From Agarophyton chilense (Eukaryota; Rhodophyta; Florideophyceae; Gracilariales; Gracilariaceae), in NCBI GenBank assembly GCA_030374765.1, contig JARGXX010000097.1:434001-498000 (forward strand): a DNA stretch of 64,000 nucleotides. The letters run 5' to 3'. Made by a program: the position numbers and the translations under genes. A model generated the notes under the pieces. The model was not told the origin of the DNA. It did no database searches and worked only from the letters and a program-made list of their open reading frames with translations. Positions within the stretch are counted from its first letter, which is position 1. Each line of letters opens with the position of its first letter. This document shows, one piece after another, positions 52,704 to 63,573 of the stretch.

Positions 52704-55700
52704 TTGCAAGGTACTGAAGTTTCGAAGCTGCGATTCCCGCTGCTCAAAGCAGACAACTATTTCATTTGGTCGAAGAGGCTCGAACTCGTTTTGCGCGCGA
52801 AAGAAGTCTGGCGCATCGTAGATGGCACAGAACCCCCACCGGAAGAGGAGTCAGGAATCGCATGGAAGTACGATCAGCGATCAGATATTGCGTTGTCATG
52901 TATATTGCTATCTGTCCACCAATCTTTTGTAGCACCAGTTATCGACATGAAGGATCCCACTGTAGTCTGGACCAAGCTCACGAATACCTTTTAAATGGTA
53001 TCTCAGGCGAGCGGGGATGCGTTACTAGAAACGCACCAAGAATTATCAATGGACACCAATGAGAGTGTTTTGGAGTACATAAATCGCCTAGCAGCAATTG
53101 AGTCTAAGTTACGTGGCATTGGCTACAGTATAACAGATGTAGAGCAACTGAAGGCACTCTTGAGAGGTCTATCGAAGGAATTTTAGGTCACAAAGGAAGT
53201 CGTCAAGGGCACAGGGAAGACCTATGATGACGCAGCGGCGATGTTGATTCAGAATGACGCCGAACGAACCAAGGAAGAAGTAAAGGCTGGAAATGATGCA
53301 TCGAGAGCCCTCCAAGCAATGAGTGGGGGCAGATTTCAGAAGAGGCATGGAGGTTCTTCAAGGCATGGAGGTTCCTCAACGGGCAGAAAATGCTACTTTT
53401 GTGACTAAAAGGGACAATTGAAGCGCAACTGTTGGTTCAATCCAGAGAGTAGGAACCAAAAAGGGTCCAATAAACAAGACAAGACTCAGAAGAACACACA
53501 TGAGAGTGGTGAAGAGGACGATGGAAGTGCATGTTTCACTTTCGTTGCAAGCACTACCGCATTCAAAGAAGACCTGGAGACACCAGTAGATGTTAAGAAC
53601 GATAATGAGCTTGGCGCTGATCATGGATTGGTTGCAGAACCGAAGACGTTGAGGAATCGGCATACTAAGTGGTACCTGAACTTCGTCACATCTGTTCACA
53701 TGACGAATGACCTCAAGAACTTCCGTGTTCCCGTGAAGAGGTCTGGAAAGAAGTTCAATTCGGTTGGTAACGGAGCGAAATTGTCGGTTGAAGGCAGAGG
53801 AGACGTGCGATGTAGCGTGAGTGTGCGAACAAATGATGAGACTCTTCATCTTGAGAACGTCCAATTTATTCCAAAGTTCATGTGTAACCTCCTCTCAGTA
53901 AGCGCCATCAGGCGAGAAGGGTTCTCTATTCTGTTTACTACGGATGAGTTTGACAACGGCGTTGCGTTGATAGGAGTACATGGCAGTAACAGACAATTGG
54001 CTATTGCTGTAGAGCGCGACGAAGGGCTCTATGAAATACTCCTAACACATCGATCAGAGAATGAGGATTCTGCATTGATTGCCAATGATGATCAGAATTT
54101 CACGAAGGTTTGGCACCATAGATTGGGCCATCCCAGCCACCAGTATCTACGAAAAATGCTTATGATTGTGAAGGGCGTATCGTTGGAAGGAGTCAAGAAG
54201 ATGGTTCACTTTGAGCCATGTGCGTTAGGAAAAGCAGTCAGAGCACCCTGACTGCCAATAACTGAGAAGGAACGAATGACAAAGAGCAATCTAGAACTCG
54301 TTCATACCGATGTAATGGGTCCAATCAAGGTACAGTCTCTCTCTAGAGCAAGTTATATTGTGACGGCATATGAAAACAAGAGCTGCCTGTCCTCCGTGAG
54401 GTTCTTGAGGAAGAGGTCATCCTGTGTGGATGCGTTGAAGCACATGATATCTGAGTTTGAAACTCAGTCGGAACTGAAGCTTAAGAGATGTCAGTTCGAT
54501 AATGCAGGCGAGTATGAGAGCAATTCATTCACGAAGTGGTTACAGGACAAAGGGGTTGTCCTGGAGCCTTCACTAGCCTATAGTCCAGAGTCAAACCGCA
54601 AATCCGAACGTTTGAATCGTACAATCAATTACAAAGCGCGGACAATGCTGCTAACATTGTCTGAAACTCTTCGCTACACTCAGTTATGGGATGAAGCTAT
54701 ACGTACTGCGAACTACCTGCGCAACCGAATGTACACGAAGCGAAGCGATCAGCGCGAGGTGACTCCCCTCCAAGCATTCACAGGCAACAGGCAGAACATA
54801 TCACATCTTCGGACATTTGGAACAGAATGTTTTCTTCATATACTCAAGGAGAGAAGAACAAAAAGTGACAAGTACAGTGCTCGTTCCATGAGAGGAGTGC
54901 TGGTGGGTTACGAAAAGGGAACCTGTTACAGATTGTATCTACCAGAAGCATTGAAGATCATTTTCTCAAAGGATGTATCGTTCAATGAATCTATCGTAAG
55001 TTGGAACAGGAAGGTGATGAATTGTCAAGAGCTTGACTTGGCTACAGTCGGCTCTATCATTGAAGAATTGATTTCATTGGAGGAGAATATCACAGGTTTT
55101 GAGGTAGAAGTGTCCTACGCCGATGAAATGACAATTGCGGAAGACAGAAGAGGCACTGAACATAAGGATGAGAAACATGAGGCCAAAGAAGAGGATGTTT
55201 TCGTTGATGCTGAACAAGATTTTACTTACGGCCCGGAGGAAGTCACTCACTATCCTGCAGAGCTATGAAGATCTACTAGAACTCGTGAACGGACGTCGCG
55301 CTACATGCCGGACACTGCACCTTCATTGATTGCACAGAGCGTGCTGAGTGATTCGACGGCTTATTACCCCAGCAATCATGAAGAGGCTATGCGTGCTCCG
55401 GATGCAAAGAACTGGGTTCAATCAATGGAAGAAGAGATGGGCAACATGAAGCAACGGGAAGTATGGAAACTTATCCTGCGCCCGGAGAACTGCACTCCGA
55501 TTGACAACCGATGGATATTCTTCGAGAAGCGTAATGAAAAAGGTGAAGTGACCCAGTACAGGGCTCGTTTGGTCGCGCGCGGTCTCTCTCAGCGAAAGGG
55601 AATTGACAACGGCGAATTGTTTGCACCAGCCGCCAAGTATTATACCATCCGCATACTACTATCTATGGCAGTAGAACAAGATCTTCTCATGATTCAGTTT

Positions 55701-56925
55701 GACGTCCAAACTGCTTTTCTCTACGGCGATCTAGAAGAGGAGTTGTACATGACGCAGCCCAAGGGGTTTGTCATCCAAAGCAAAGAAAGTCATGTACTAC
55801 GCTTGCTGAAGGCAATCTACAGCACAAAACAAGCTTCACGTGCCTGGAGGAAGAAGTTTGTTTCTGTGATGGACCAAATCGGATGTACTCAATCAAAAAC
55901 CGATCCGAGTTTGTTCTTCTATGGCAAAGGATCGAGAAAAGTTTGTATTGTGATGTATGTAGATCATGGTTTGGTAACTAGAAAAGAAAGAAGCGACATC
56001 CAGCAGTTCATGAAGAAGTGGCAAACTTTCATGAAAAAAGAATCACTGAGGACCCCAAGAAGTTTCTTGATGTGATTATCGAACGCGAGGCTACGAAGAA
56101 CCAGATTCGCATTCATAACAAGCCCATGATCTTGGAGCTCTTGAAGCGCTTCAGAATGTCTCATACGGCCGATTTGTACGTCCCTTTGCAACAATCGAAC
56201 TTGACGGCGACTAAAACAGAAGGGGGAGCAGGTATACCCTACAGGGAAATAGTCGGATCACTGATGCACTTGGCCAACAGAGTTCGACCTGACATTGCAT
56301 TTTATGTTTCCTACTTGGCCCGTTTTATGAAGACCTACAATAGGGAGCATTGGAATGCCGCAAAGAATATCTTGAAGTACTTCAAGACTAGAGTTTATGC
56401 AGAGATTGTCTAGAAGAATGGAAAAGGTGTACTGGTAGGTATTCAGATGCAGATTTTTTTGGTGATCGTTCAGACCGCAAGTCGACTAGCGGGTACGTTT
56501 TCAAGTTCTGCGGGGGAGCCGTTGCATGGCGTTCGAAGAAGCAGACTCTAGTCGCGCAGTCTACACTTGAAACAGAGTACGTGGCGATGTCATTTGCAGT
56601 TCGCGAAGGATTATGGCTACGAATACTTTTTGCTGAGATTTATGGCGTGGCAGAAACGCTTTTGACAATCTTTGGTGATAACGAGGAAATGGTGAAATTC
56701 AGCATGGAGGAGACCATCAACGAGAAGAGCAAACATATCGTGAAGTATCATTTTGTGCGCAAGGCTGTTCAGGATGGCTACGTCTCTTGGAAGTACTTGA
56801 ACACTGCGCAAATGATAGTTGATGTTTTCACCAAAGCGCTACCGGAAGAAACGCACAGCCTAATGTGTAATCTGGTGGGGATGATTATGAGGAGATTGGA
56901 ACGAGGGGGATTGTTGGAGAATTGA
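52704..56925 (+). pseudogene. Ty1/copia gag-pol polyprotein, stop- and frameshift-containing
   Basis: Gag: LRFPLLKADNYFIWSKRLE, DALLETHQELSMDTNESV, then a zinc-knuckle region (KCYFC, KGQLKRNC; the His is lost). Integrase: HRLGHPSHQYLRKM, DVMGPIKVQ (Asp), CQFDNAGEYES (Asp), SERLNRT (Glu). RT: PIDNRWIFFEKRN, YRARLVARGLSQ, FDVQTAFLYGDLEEELYM, AIYSTKQASRAW, and VMYVDHGLV, where the YVDD centre has become YVDH. RNase H: STLETEYVAMSFAVREG and the end DVFTKALPEE. Domain order gag-PR-IN-RT-RH is that of copia. In-frame stops at 52992, 53184, 53406, 54249, 55266 and 56411; frameshifts near 56040 and 56440. Confidence 0.95.
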
Positions 56926-57140
56926 TCGTTACAGTCGGACAAGAACGAATACAGCTTTTAGGAAATGCATCGGAATAGTGGCGCAGAGTTTGTGACCAAA
57001 ACGATAGGAACTACGTAAAAAGTTTGAAAAGCCTGTGATCAGTGATTTGAAGCTGGAGAATAGTTTGGCTGCCTATGAAAGGCAGCGTAAACAAACAGTA
57101 AACCCTGGGATCTACTTATATCTGTAAAACCTTGAATAAG
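56903..57140 (+). repeat. Copia polypurine tract and probable 3' LTR
   Basis: GAGGGGGA (56903-56910) is directly followed by TGTTGGAGAATTG at 56912, a typical start of copia LTRs. TATA-like and AATAA signals lie at about 57115-57140. The right end of the LTR is unclear because a gypsy LTR remnant begins at 57141. No matching 5' LTR was found. Confidence 0.55.
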
Positions 57141-57600
57141 AAGTCGGAGACCACTTGTAGTATCCATACATGTCCTAAAAACAAACGCCTGCACTAGAGT
57201 TAGGACTATCTAAGTGGTGCTTGCGGAGAAAAAAGGTTTTATAGTTATAACACCAACGAGCTGGAATAGGGTTGTAAGGACACTACTAGCAAGTGAATGT
57301 CAGATTGAAACTGTAGAATGTCGAAGGAACGTTGAAAACTAGAGCAGTCGTTCAGTATCTGTGAGCTGACTCTCTCTTATAGCTCTTCCGGATCTCCGAT
57401 TAAGGGACCCTAAGCGAAAAACAGAAGAGTCACGATACCCATGTTTACTATTTAATTGGATTCGGCGGTTACCTCCGGTGCATTGTATATTATGTACCAG
57501 AATGAGTGCCTTAATATTATATTAATAATACCCAGTGGTCTGTCACTTAGCCAGACCTCTGTAAAGGTATGGTCTCTAGTGGGACCATCCCATTATTCCC
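57141..57600 (-). repeat. Gypsy PBS and partial LTR remnant, minus orientation
   Basis: The minus strand reads GGATACTACAAG then TGGTCTCCGACTT, matching the LTR/PBS junction of Element 1 with one G missing from the PBS. From 57156 to about 57590 the sequence follows Element 1's LTR (GGATCTCCGATTAAGG, AATACCCAGTGGTCTG.CACTTAGCCA). Similarity is lost beyond 57600, so the U3 start is missing, and leader/gag sequence beyond the PBS is replaced by copia sequence. Confidence 0.85.
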
Positions 57601-57822
57601 ATTTTTCCAGAATGAGGCTAGGGAGGCTCCCTCGACGAAAAGGATTGTGTCTCATAGGTTACAAAGGCTTCCATTTAGCCATTTGAATGATTTTTGTACG
57701 CTATGCAGATCACGCGTCCAAATTCTTTTGTGGCCACTCTTCTCCTTGGATGCTCGAACTGTTTGGGTCGAAGAAGTATTTGACCCTTTCCCAACCGAAA
57801 GCACTAAAATAACGCCTGAGTC

Positions 57823-58567
57823 ATGCAGCGAGCTTCTTTTGGCATTGAAGAGCTTCTTAACGAAGATAACAGCGACGGGCACTCTTTTTACGACAATGAT
57901 GAAGCTGGCGGTGACCTTGAAGTAAAAAAACTGCCCGCAACAAAGCGTGGAGGCAACAGAAAAGGTACGTGGAGCTTTAATGCAGAAGATATAACAGTTC
58001 TTCTTGATTGAGTAGAGGAACATGAACCCACTGGTTCGAACATATGGGCTCGTATGTGCAAAGATTTCAACTGTCACGCCCACATGAACGACAGACCTCA
58101 ACGCCAAATGGAAATTCTGAAAAAGAAGTTGACAAAATGGTTCACATGAAGAAAAAGCAGGCGATCCTACGTGCCCGCCACAGGTACGTTGCGCTAAACA
58201 GATACAGAACCAAAAACTGTCCAAGATGGTCTCTCTCACGTATAACAGCAACCTTGAAAATGAAGATGTCGAGCCCAGAACTGCAGATCAAAAACGTAGT
58301 AAAGAAAATCGTAGTGCTAATGAACAAGAACGAGACACAACAGGCGCTGAAACCGTGGTTGATATTCGCGTTTCGGGGAAAAGAAAGAGAACCGAAACAG
58401 ACCCGTGCGCATCGTTTTCTAAACGACTTGAAGATAACATGGTACAAAGCATTAGCCAAATGACCAAATCGATGGCAGAATTGGCAGAAGTGCAGTTGAG
58501 AAGGGAACACAGAGAATTGGCCGCAAATCGCGATTTAGAGAGGCTGGTATCTCAATCTATTGAATGA
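57823..58567 (+). pseudogene. Myb/SANT-like DNA-binding protein, transposon accessory type
   Basis: Pieces in two frames: GTWSFNAEDITVLLD, then after a TGA at 58009 VEEHEPTGSNIWARMCKDF, NDRPQRQMEILKKKLTKWF. From about 58226 in the next frame come an acidic/Lys-rich linker (RTADQKRSKENRSANEQERD), SGKRKRTETDPCASFSKRLE and a C-terminal helix (REHRELAANRDLERLVSQSIE). The trihelix/SANT-like start with Trp, LLD.VEE..P.G...W and a coiled C-terminus is typical of proteins accompanying Harbinger-type transposons or their domesticated relatives. One stop and one frameshift. Confidence 0.6.
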
Positions 58568-60915
58568 AAGATGGAACGGGTATTGGGTAAACGAAATACC
58601 GGTAGCAACAATCGTGAGGAAGAGCAGCAATAAGAAAACTCGAAGTCGTATATTCTGTCTTGGGCTCGATTGTGCTGCGCATGATTGAGTGTATTCAATA
58701 CTCTGCGAGCGGAAGCCCTTTTTCCGACGAAGACCGCCCGATTTCTCGTCAGTTTTGGCGGCGAAGGTGGCAGTGTTCTCGGAGGCGATTACTAAAAGCA
58801 AGTTCAGTTGGTGAAGAAGCACCGAGCGGAACATGGTTGAATTTGTCAAAGAAGATATGGTATCGACGATATAAGTTGCTTGCGGGTACGGTTAAAGAGT
58901 GTTGTCAGTCGCATTGCATCCATCGTAAGAGAATGTGAGCACGTTGGAACAACAATATGCACAAAAATAAGACGTACACGTGCAAATAGGAGCTTAGGCG
59001 CGGCGGAGCTTTTGAACTTGGGTGTTGGGAAGGGGGCCTAAGACGATGGTGTTAGGTGGGTTGCTGTTGGAAGGGAGCGGCGCAAGGCAGGCGGGAAATT
59101 GCGCAGGCTGTTGTGGATCAGAGACGCTAACATCGGACGGCAAGAGGGAGCAGTGGGTGGATGAGGTGAACGTTTGATCGTTTGCACGACAAGAACACGA
59201 GGGCGAAAGTTGGTTACACTACAAGCAGCGAAGCGAGCACATTTGAGAGGGGGAAGCGGAGCGATCTGATAGGCGGACGAAGCGAACTCGGGAACCAGAC
59301 TGTGTTTGAGAGTATTCGATCGGCGCGCACTGGAGATGGTGAACTGCATGTGTGTGTATGGCATAAAGCGCGTTTAGTGGCGGCGGTTGAACGCAAGATG
59401 GAGGCGTCGCACGTGATTATTGCAGCAACATAAATGACGCCCGTATCGGTTTCACGCGCTTGCAGCTGTGCGGTGAAACGGCGCAGAGAAGGGCGCATGC
59501 TTATGCTTTGCGTGTCAATCTCGTATCGGACGCGAGCTCGTGCTTCCGCAAGCTGAAAGGCAGGAGCCCTTGCTTACAAGCTTAAGGGTTCGGGGCGCAA
59601 TTTGATTGATTGCCTCCTGGCCTGCTTTCCTGCGAGCGCACGAAGCGTTCGTGCGTCCCATCGATGTGAGCACATCAGCGAACAAGTGTTTGAGTCGCGA
59701 ATGAATGGAGGTGTCGGCTAGATGGAGGTGTGATTTCACAGTGTTCTCTTGCGGCGAGAGCGATGTTTCGAGGATATGAAAAGCGGTTTGGCAGGGTGTG
59801 TACACGCACGCGCACACCATTTGTTGTGATGCATGAGGATGGTTTTCGAATATGCACGCTGCCTTCGTGCCTTTCTTCTTCAAATGATGGGCTGCAAATT
59901 TCGAACAAACCCCATCACGAACTCACTGCATTCGCGCGCTGCATATGTGTGGCTTCATGATGACGGCAGCGGGGGCTCGGTGCATCGGACATGTCCCATG
60001 GTCAGCGAGATGTTTATTATGTCATGTTCAATGAAGTGAGGCCCATACGCTCGTTGCTATTGGTTCTTACGCTCCGCATCTCCACCTTCTTCCACGAGGC
60101 CTTTACCAACTGAGCAACATGCACGTCGTCTTGGCGCGTTGCATTCGGCTTCCGTTGGGTATGCGCTATGGCTTACGTGCCGTCCTGCGCAGGACGGCGG
60201 AGAGACTGGCGCGGAAATAGATTGCTGCAAAATGCTCACGGGGGCAAGCTTCTCGGCTTACGTTACGCTCAGCCAAATCGGTGCCGTCAAGTGATGAGCG
60301 GGTCTGGCGCACTGCTGTGTTCAAGAACTGGGCCAAGTGCACGCCCGCCAAGCACACTCCAACACCACCAACGTTTCCCACCACCACTTATTAGCGCTCG
60401 CCGTCGCAAAGTTCAAAAATTGGCTCGAATCGCACTTGTTTGGCGCGCAAATCCAAAAATTGGAATATGTACGCCAGAAAAAAATGGAAATTCTATTATT
60501 TGGGCCACCCACCGATTGTGTTGGCGGGCGCTCTATTGAGACTTGTGACCCGCTTCCGTTCAGAGCGTACGTGCAGCTCTTCGATCGCGTTGCGGCCCTC
60601 GCAAGAGCGCCCATTTCTGGCTTAGAATGGAGCGTTGTTGCCCCTCCCCGCACTTTTTTCGGTTCTAATCGACGCGGAGCGCCATCGTGGTCGGACAATC
60701 GATGCTGGGGCCGTCGTAATCCGAATACAGACATAGAAGACCCACTATGCCACAGGCCATTGTGCCCCACCACCACCGTCGTTTCAGCTCGCACTCCCGC
60801 ATTCGTATCGTCGTTTAACCCACCGACAACCTGCGCGCTCACCTCCTCGCAACCCTTATATCTCGAGCCTATTTTCTCGCTTTTGCTCCTGGCCAGGCAG
60901 GGTGGAGGCTCTGCC
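58568..60915. other. Long stretch without a convincing gene
   Basis: Open frames of 60-120 codons occur on both strands but overlap and show no family features. 59500-60350 is GC-rich with many GCGC/CGCG motifs. A tRNA box-A-like stretch occurs on the minus strand at about 60095-60115 but no tRNA fold follows. A long plus-strand frame begins at 60337, but only its part after 60916 resembles a known protein. Confidence 0.4.
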
Positions 60916-61140
60916 TGTATGAACGGGGAGAGCAGACCAGTGCCAAAGAGCACAGGGCATTCTTTGTACAGTGGCACTGGCAACGGCGGAGGCTCATTTC
61001 TAGCACGAACCACAGCTGTGGGTTGTGATGCAGTGCTATCTCAAGTTGTGAGACTTATGAATGACGCGCAAACATCTCGCGCTCCAGTGGAGGCATTTGC
61101 AGACAGCATCTCCAGCATTTTCGTTTCTATTTTTGTAGAG
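60916..61140 (+). pseudogene. Copper-type (P1B) P-type ATPase fragment
   Basis: About 75 residues match the end of the actuator domain and the following transmembrane helix of heavy-metal P-type ATPases: MNGESRPVPKSTGHSLYSGT (TGES degraded to NGES), GGSFLARTTAVGCDAVLSQV, VRLMNDAQTSRAPVEAFAD, SISSIFVSIFV. The family pattern is TGES.PV.K..GD..GT.N..G then VG.DT.L.QIV.LV..AQ.SKAP.Q..AD..S..FVP. Nothing before or after belongs to such a transporter (normally 700-1000 residues). It lies between two transposon genes and could be a captured fragment. Confidence 0.7.
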
Positions 61141-61779
61141 AGCCCAAAGGACGGGTCGGCTGACATGGTTCTCATAGCGGCAGCTGTTGGAGGTGGCATT
61201 GGTTGTGGTGTGCGCTTCTACAAGGTACTAAGGGAAGAAACTGGATCAGCTCTGTATCGTTGAGGAAGAACTGGTCGAACAAGAACATCGCATATTTGGG
61301 TTTTGTGAAGGGAAACTGGCATGACCTGATTGTGAGAAGCAGCGTGAATGCCAGTGATGTTGGGGGGGGGTATCATCCTGATTCCGGACCTCTGCCTTGG
61401 ATTGTTCTCGATTACGTTCTGCCTCGATCGGACGGCAGCAACAGTCTTATCTACCTCCACAAGAAACTTGACGATATTCTATCTTATTGCCAGAATGAGT
61501 CTGCAACGTGTAGCTACCGGTGAAGGATCTTGTCGTGGACTGAGAACAGCAACAAAATCAAGAATACCTGTGATAAGAAGCATGAGCGCGAATACATGCA
61601 CAGTTTGGCAGACATATCTGCTGGGTCTTACAAGAATAACCGCTCTGAGATTTATTGAGAACCAAGCATGGGTTGACTCATATATAGTCGATTTGAGAAA
61701 CAGATGGTTAATTGTGATCACCTTGGATGCCATTGATAGGTTGCACCTTAACGGTGAATTTTGGCACTTCCGGGTCCTC
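61141..61779. other. Between ATPase fragment and Harbinger transposase
   Basis: Plus-strand frames (for example 61203-61523) show no family features. No repeat found. The last part may be untranslated sequence of the transposase on the other strand. Confidence 0.4.
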
Positions 61780-62830
61780 AATATCAAACTAAATCGTGTG
61801 CGGCGCACCTTATACCGTAGCAATTTGGTTATGTCCAACGGTTCGCGTTCGATAATTCACTAAATGACAGGCGACGCTGAGCATGTGACCGCGTTTGTAA
61901 TGGCTGGCAGGTAGTTTCTTGCTCAATCTACGAAAGTGAACCTTCAGGCCTCGGACCCCCCATTCAGCGCTCTGTCGCTCGCTGGGGTACAGGAGTTGCT
62001 ATGCAAGCTCTGTGGCGGCACAACCCGATGACACGAGCATTGAGTTCATTTCGCTTGTCTTCCGGGCACGAACCAGTTTTCCGTTTGTAATCCGGGTATT
62101 ATTAACGGAGGCACTATCTCCTTGGACGGCGTAACCAGCAGGCCTGTAGCAGTCTTCAATCAGTGAAGGCCAGCACAGTTCTGAAACGTATGCGAGCTTG
62201 CTGCCGTTCCAGCTTCCAGGGTAATTGAGACAAGCGTGAATTATCTCTCCCTTATAGTTCCAGATAAGCAAGTTTGTAGCCTCCACGTTTTGCTTCATAC
62301 CGTTATAGAAAGCATTCTGAATTTTGGATTCGTTGAAGTCCGCGCAGAGCATACGTGAACCATCACTCACCCAAAAAACACCTCGAAGCGCATACCCATG
62401 ACGTCTGTGTTTCTGGAGAAGAGCGCAAGACTCTTTCATTTCGTCTTCGCTTAGCCACTTGATGCGAAACTCAGCGCGGTTTCTATCGCGCACAACAACC
62501 CACAGCATGTCCAGCGCAAAGTCAAGCCATTTTGAAACGGATATAGGCGTGACCCCGAATATCGGACGCAATGAATATTCCACATCTCCTGTTTTAATGT
62601 ACCACAATGCGAGGCCAAGCAAATATTCATCGTGTAGAAATGGTTTTCGGCTCCTTTCGGTGTTAAATGTTTGAAAACGGGACCCTTTCCATACTTGGTG
62701 TCTGGTTGTTTTGAACCACGGAAGCAAGTTTTCGAAAAAGGAAGATCTTGGGAAACTAGTCGCTACCACAAAATCTTCGTTTGTGTCGCAAATCAGGCAC
62801 TTTCGCCACGGCGTTGTATGGTTTTGGGGT
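61780..62830 (-). pseudogene. PIF/Harbinger DDE transposase (DDE_Tnp_4 type), damaged
   Basis: The main frame is 62769 to 61999: DEYLLGLALWYIKTGDVEYS, IFGVTPISVSKWLDFALDML, EFRIKWLSEDEMKES, then FWVSDGSRMLCAD (Asp 1), KIQNAFYNGMKQNVEATNL, GEIIHACLNYPGSWNGSKLA, GYAVQGDSASVNN (Asp 3) and GKLVRARKTSEMN. In the second catalytic block the usual PGSWHDS reads PGSWNGS, so the second Asp is Gly. After a TAG at 61999 the frame goes on: YPSERQSAEWGVRGLKVHFR, NYRTRTVGHNQIATV. Upstream of 62769 the frame stays open but the true start is not clear. No terminal inverted repeats found by eye. Confidence 0.88.
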
Positions 62831-63573
62831 CTCAGTATTCCAGAATAATGGAACTTACTGTTGGTCGTGCGTCTTCTTCAGGGTAATGCTTGTCGTTTTT
62901 TTCTTTGGACAATTAATAGAATGAAAGTAAGCAACGCCACACAAACGCTTTCTTGGATAAGAAACATTGTAATGGTAGCACTTGGGTCGTCCAATTTTTT
63001 CCAGATTGACGGGATGAGACAACTGTTTGTTAGATATGGATTGTGGACTGCATTCTATTGGAGAGTAAAAGAATCTGTTGAGTTACTTGAAACTTACCAC
63101 AACAAGCGTCTGGAACTCTGGTTCGGGTGCCCCTTACCCAGTCCTGATTCCGAAATCTGGAAGGCAGCCAGGCCGACGTGTTCGGTTCTTATTCGGTATC
63201 GGTCTGGAACTCTGGGATTCTGGGATTTCTGGGATGCACCCAATGCATTCATGGCTTTTTAGGGTAGTAAAACCCGACTTATTGATTGGAAGTACATGTG
63301 CCATTGCCAGTATTGCATTCCTCTCGGAAGGGTCACAGATGCGTGGGGGCTGTGGCCGGCCACGCGATTTGTGCCACCACATCTTCAATCTTCCCTCAAG
63401 ACGTTTTATGAGAGACGCCGCTTCATATCATCCTATTGACCATACCTCTTACTTATAGGTTTCAACCTCGATTTCTTGATAAACTATGCTATCGGTTCTT
63501 CCCGCCTAGTAAAATCCTACGATGATTTTACCATGTGGGCACTTCCTCGAAGCTCCCCCTGCCGGGTGATTGA
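62831..63573. other. No convincing gene
   Basis: Two plus-strand frames of about 130 codons (62861-63262 and 63078-63458) overlap and look unrelated to any family I know. This could be the outer flank of the Harbinger element. Confidence 0.35.

Noticed and set aside
60090-60120. tRNA gene on the minus strand (TTGCTCAGTTGGTAAAGG resembles box A)
   Set aside because: D-stem pairing is poor, no anticodon stem forms, and no box B follows at the right distance. At most a tRNA-derived relic.
60321-61013. Minus-strand ORF of 230 codons
   Set aside because: Opposite the ATPase-like frame and without recognisable features; treated as a shadow.
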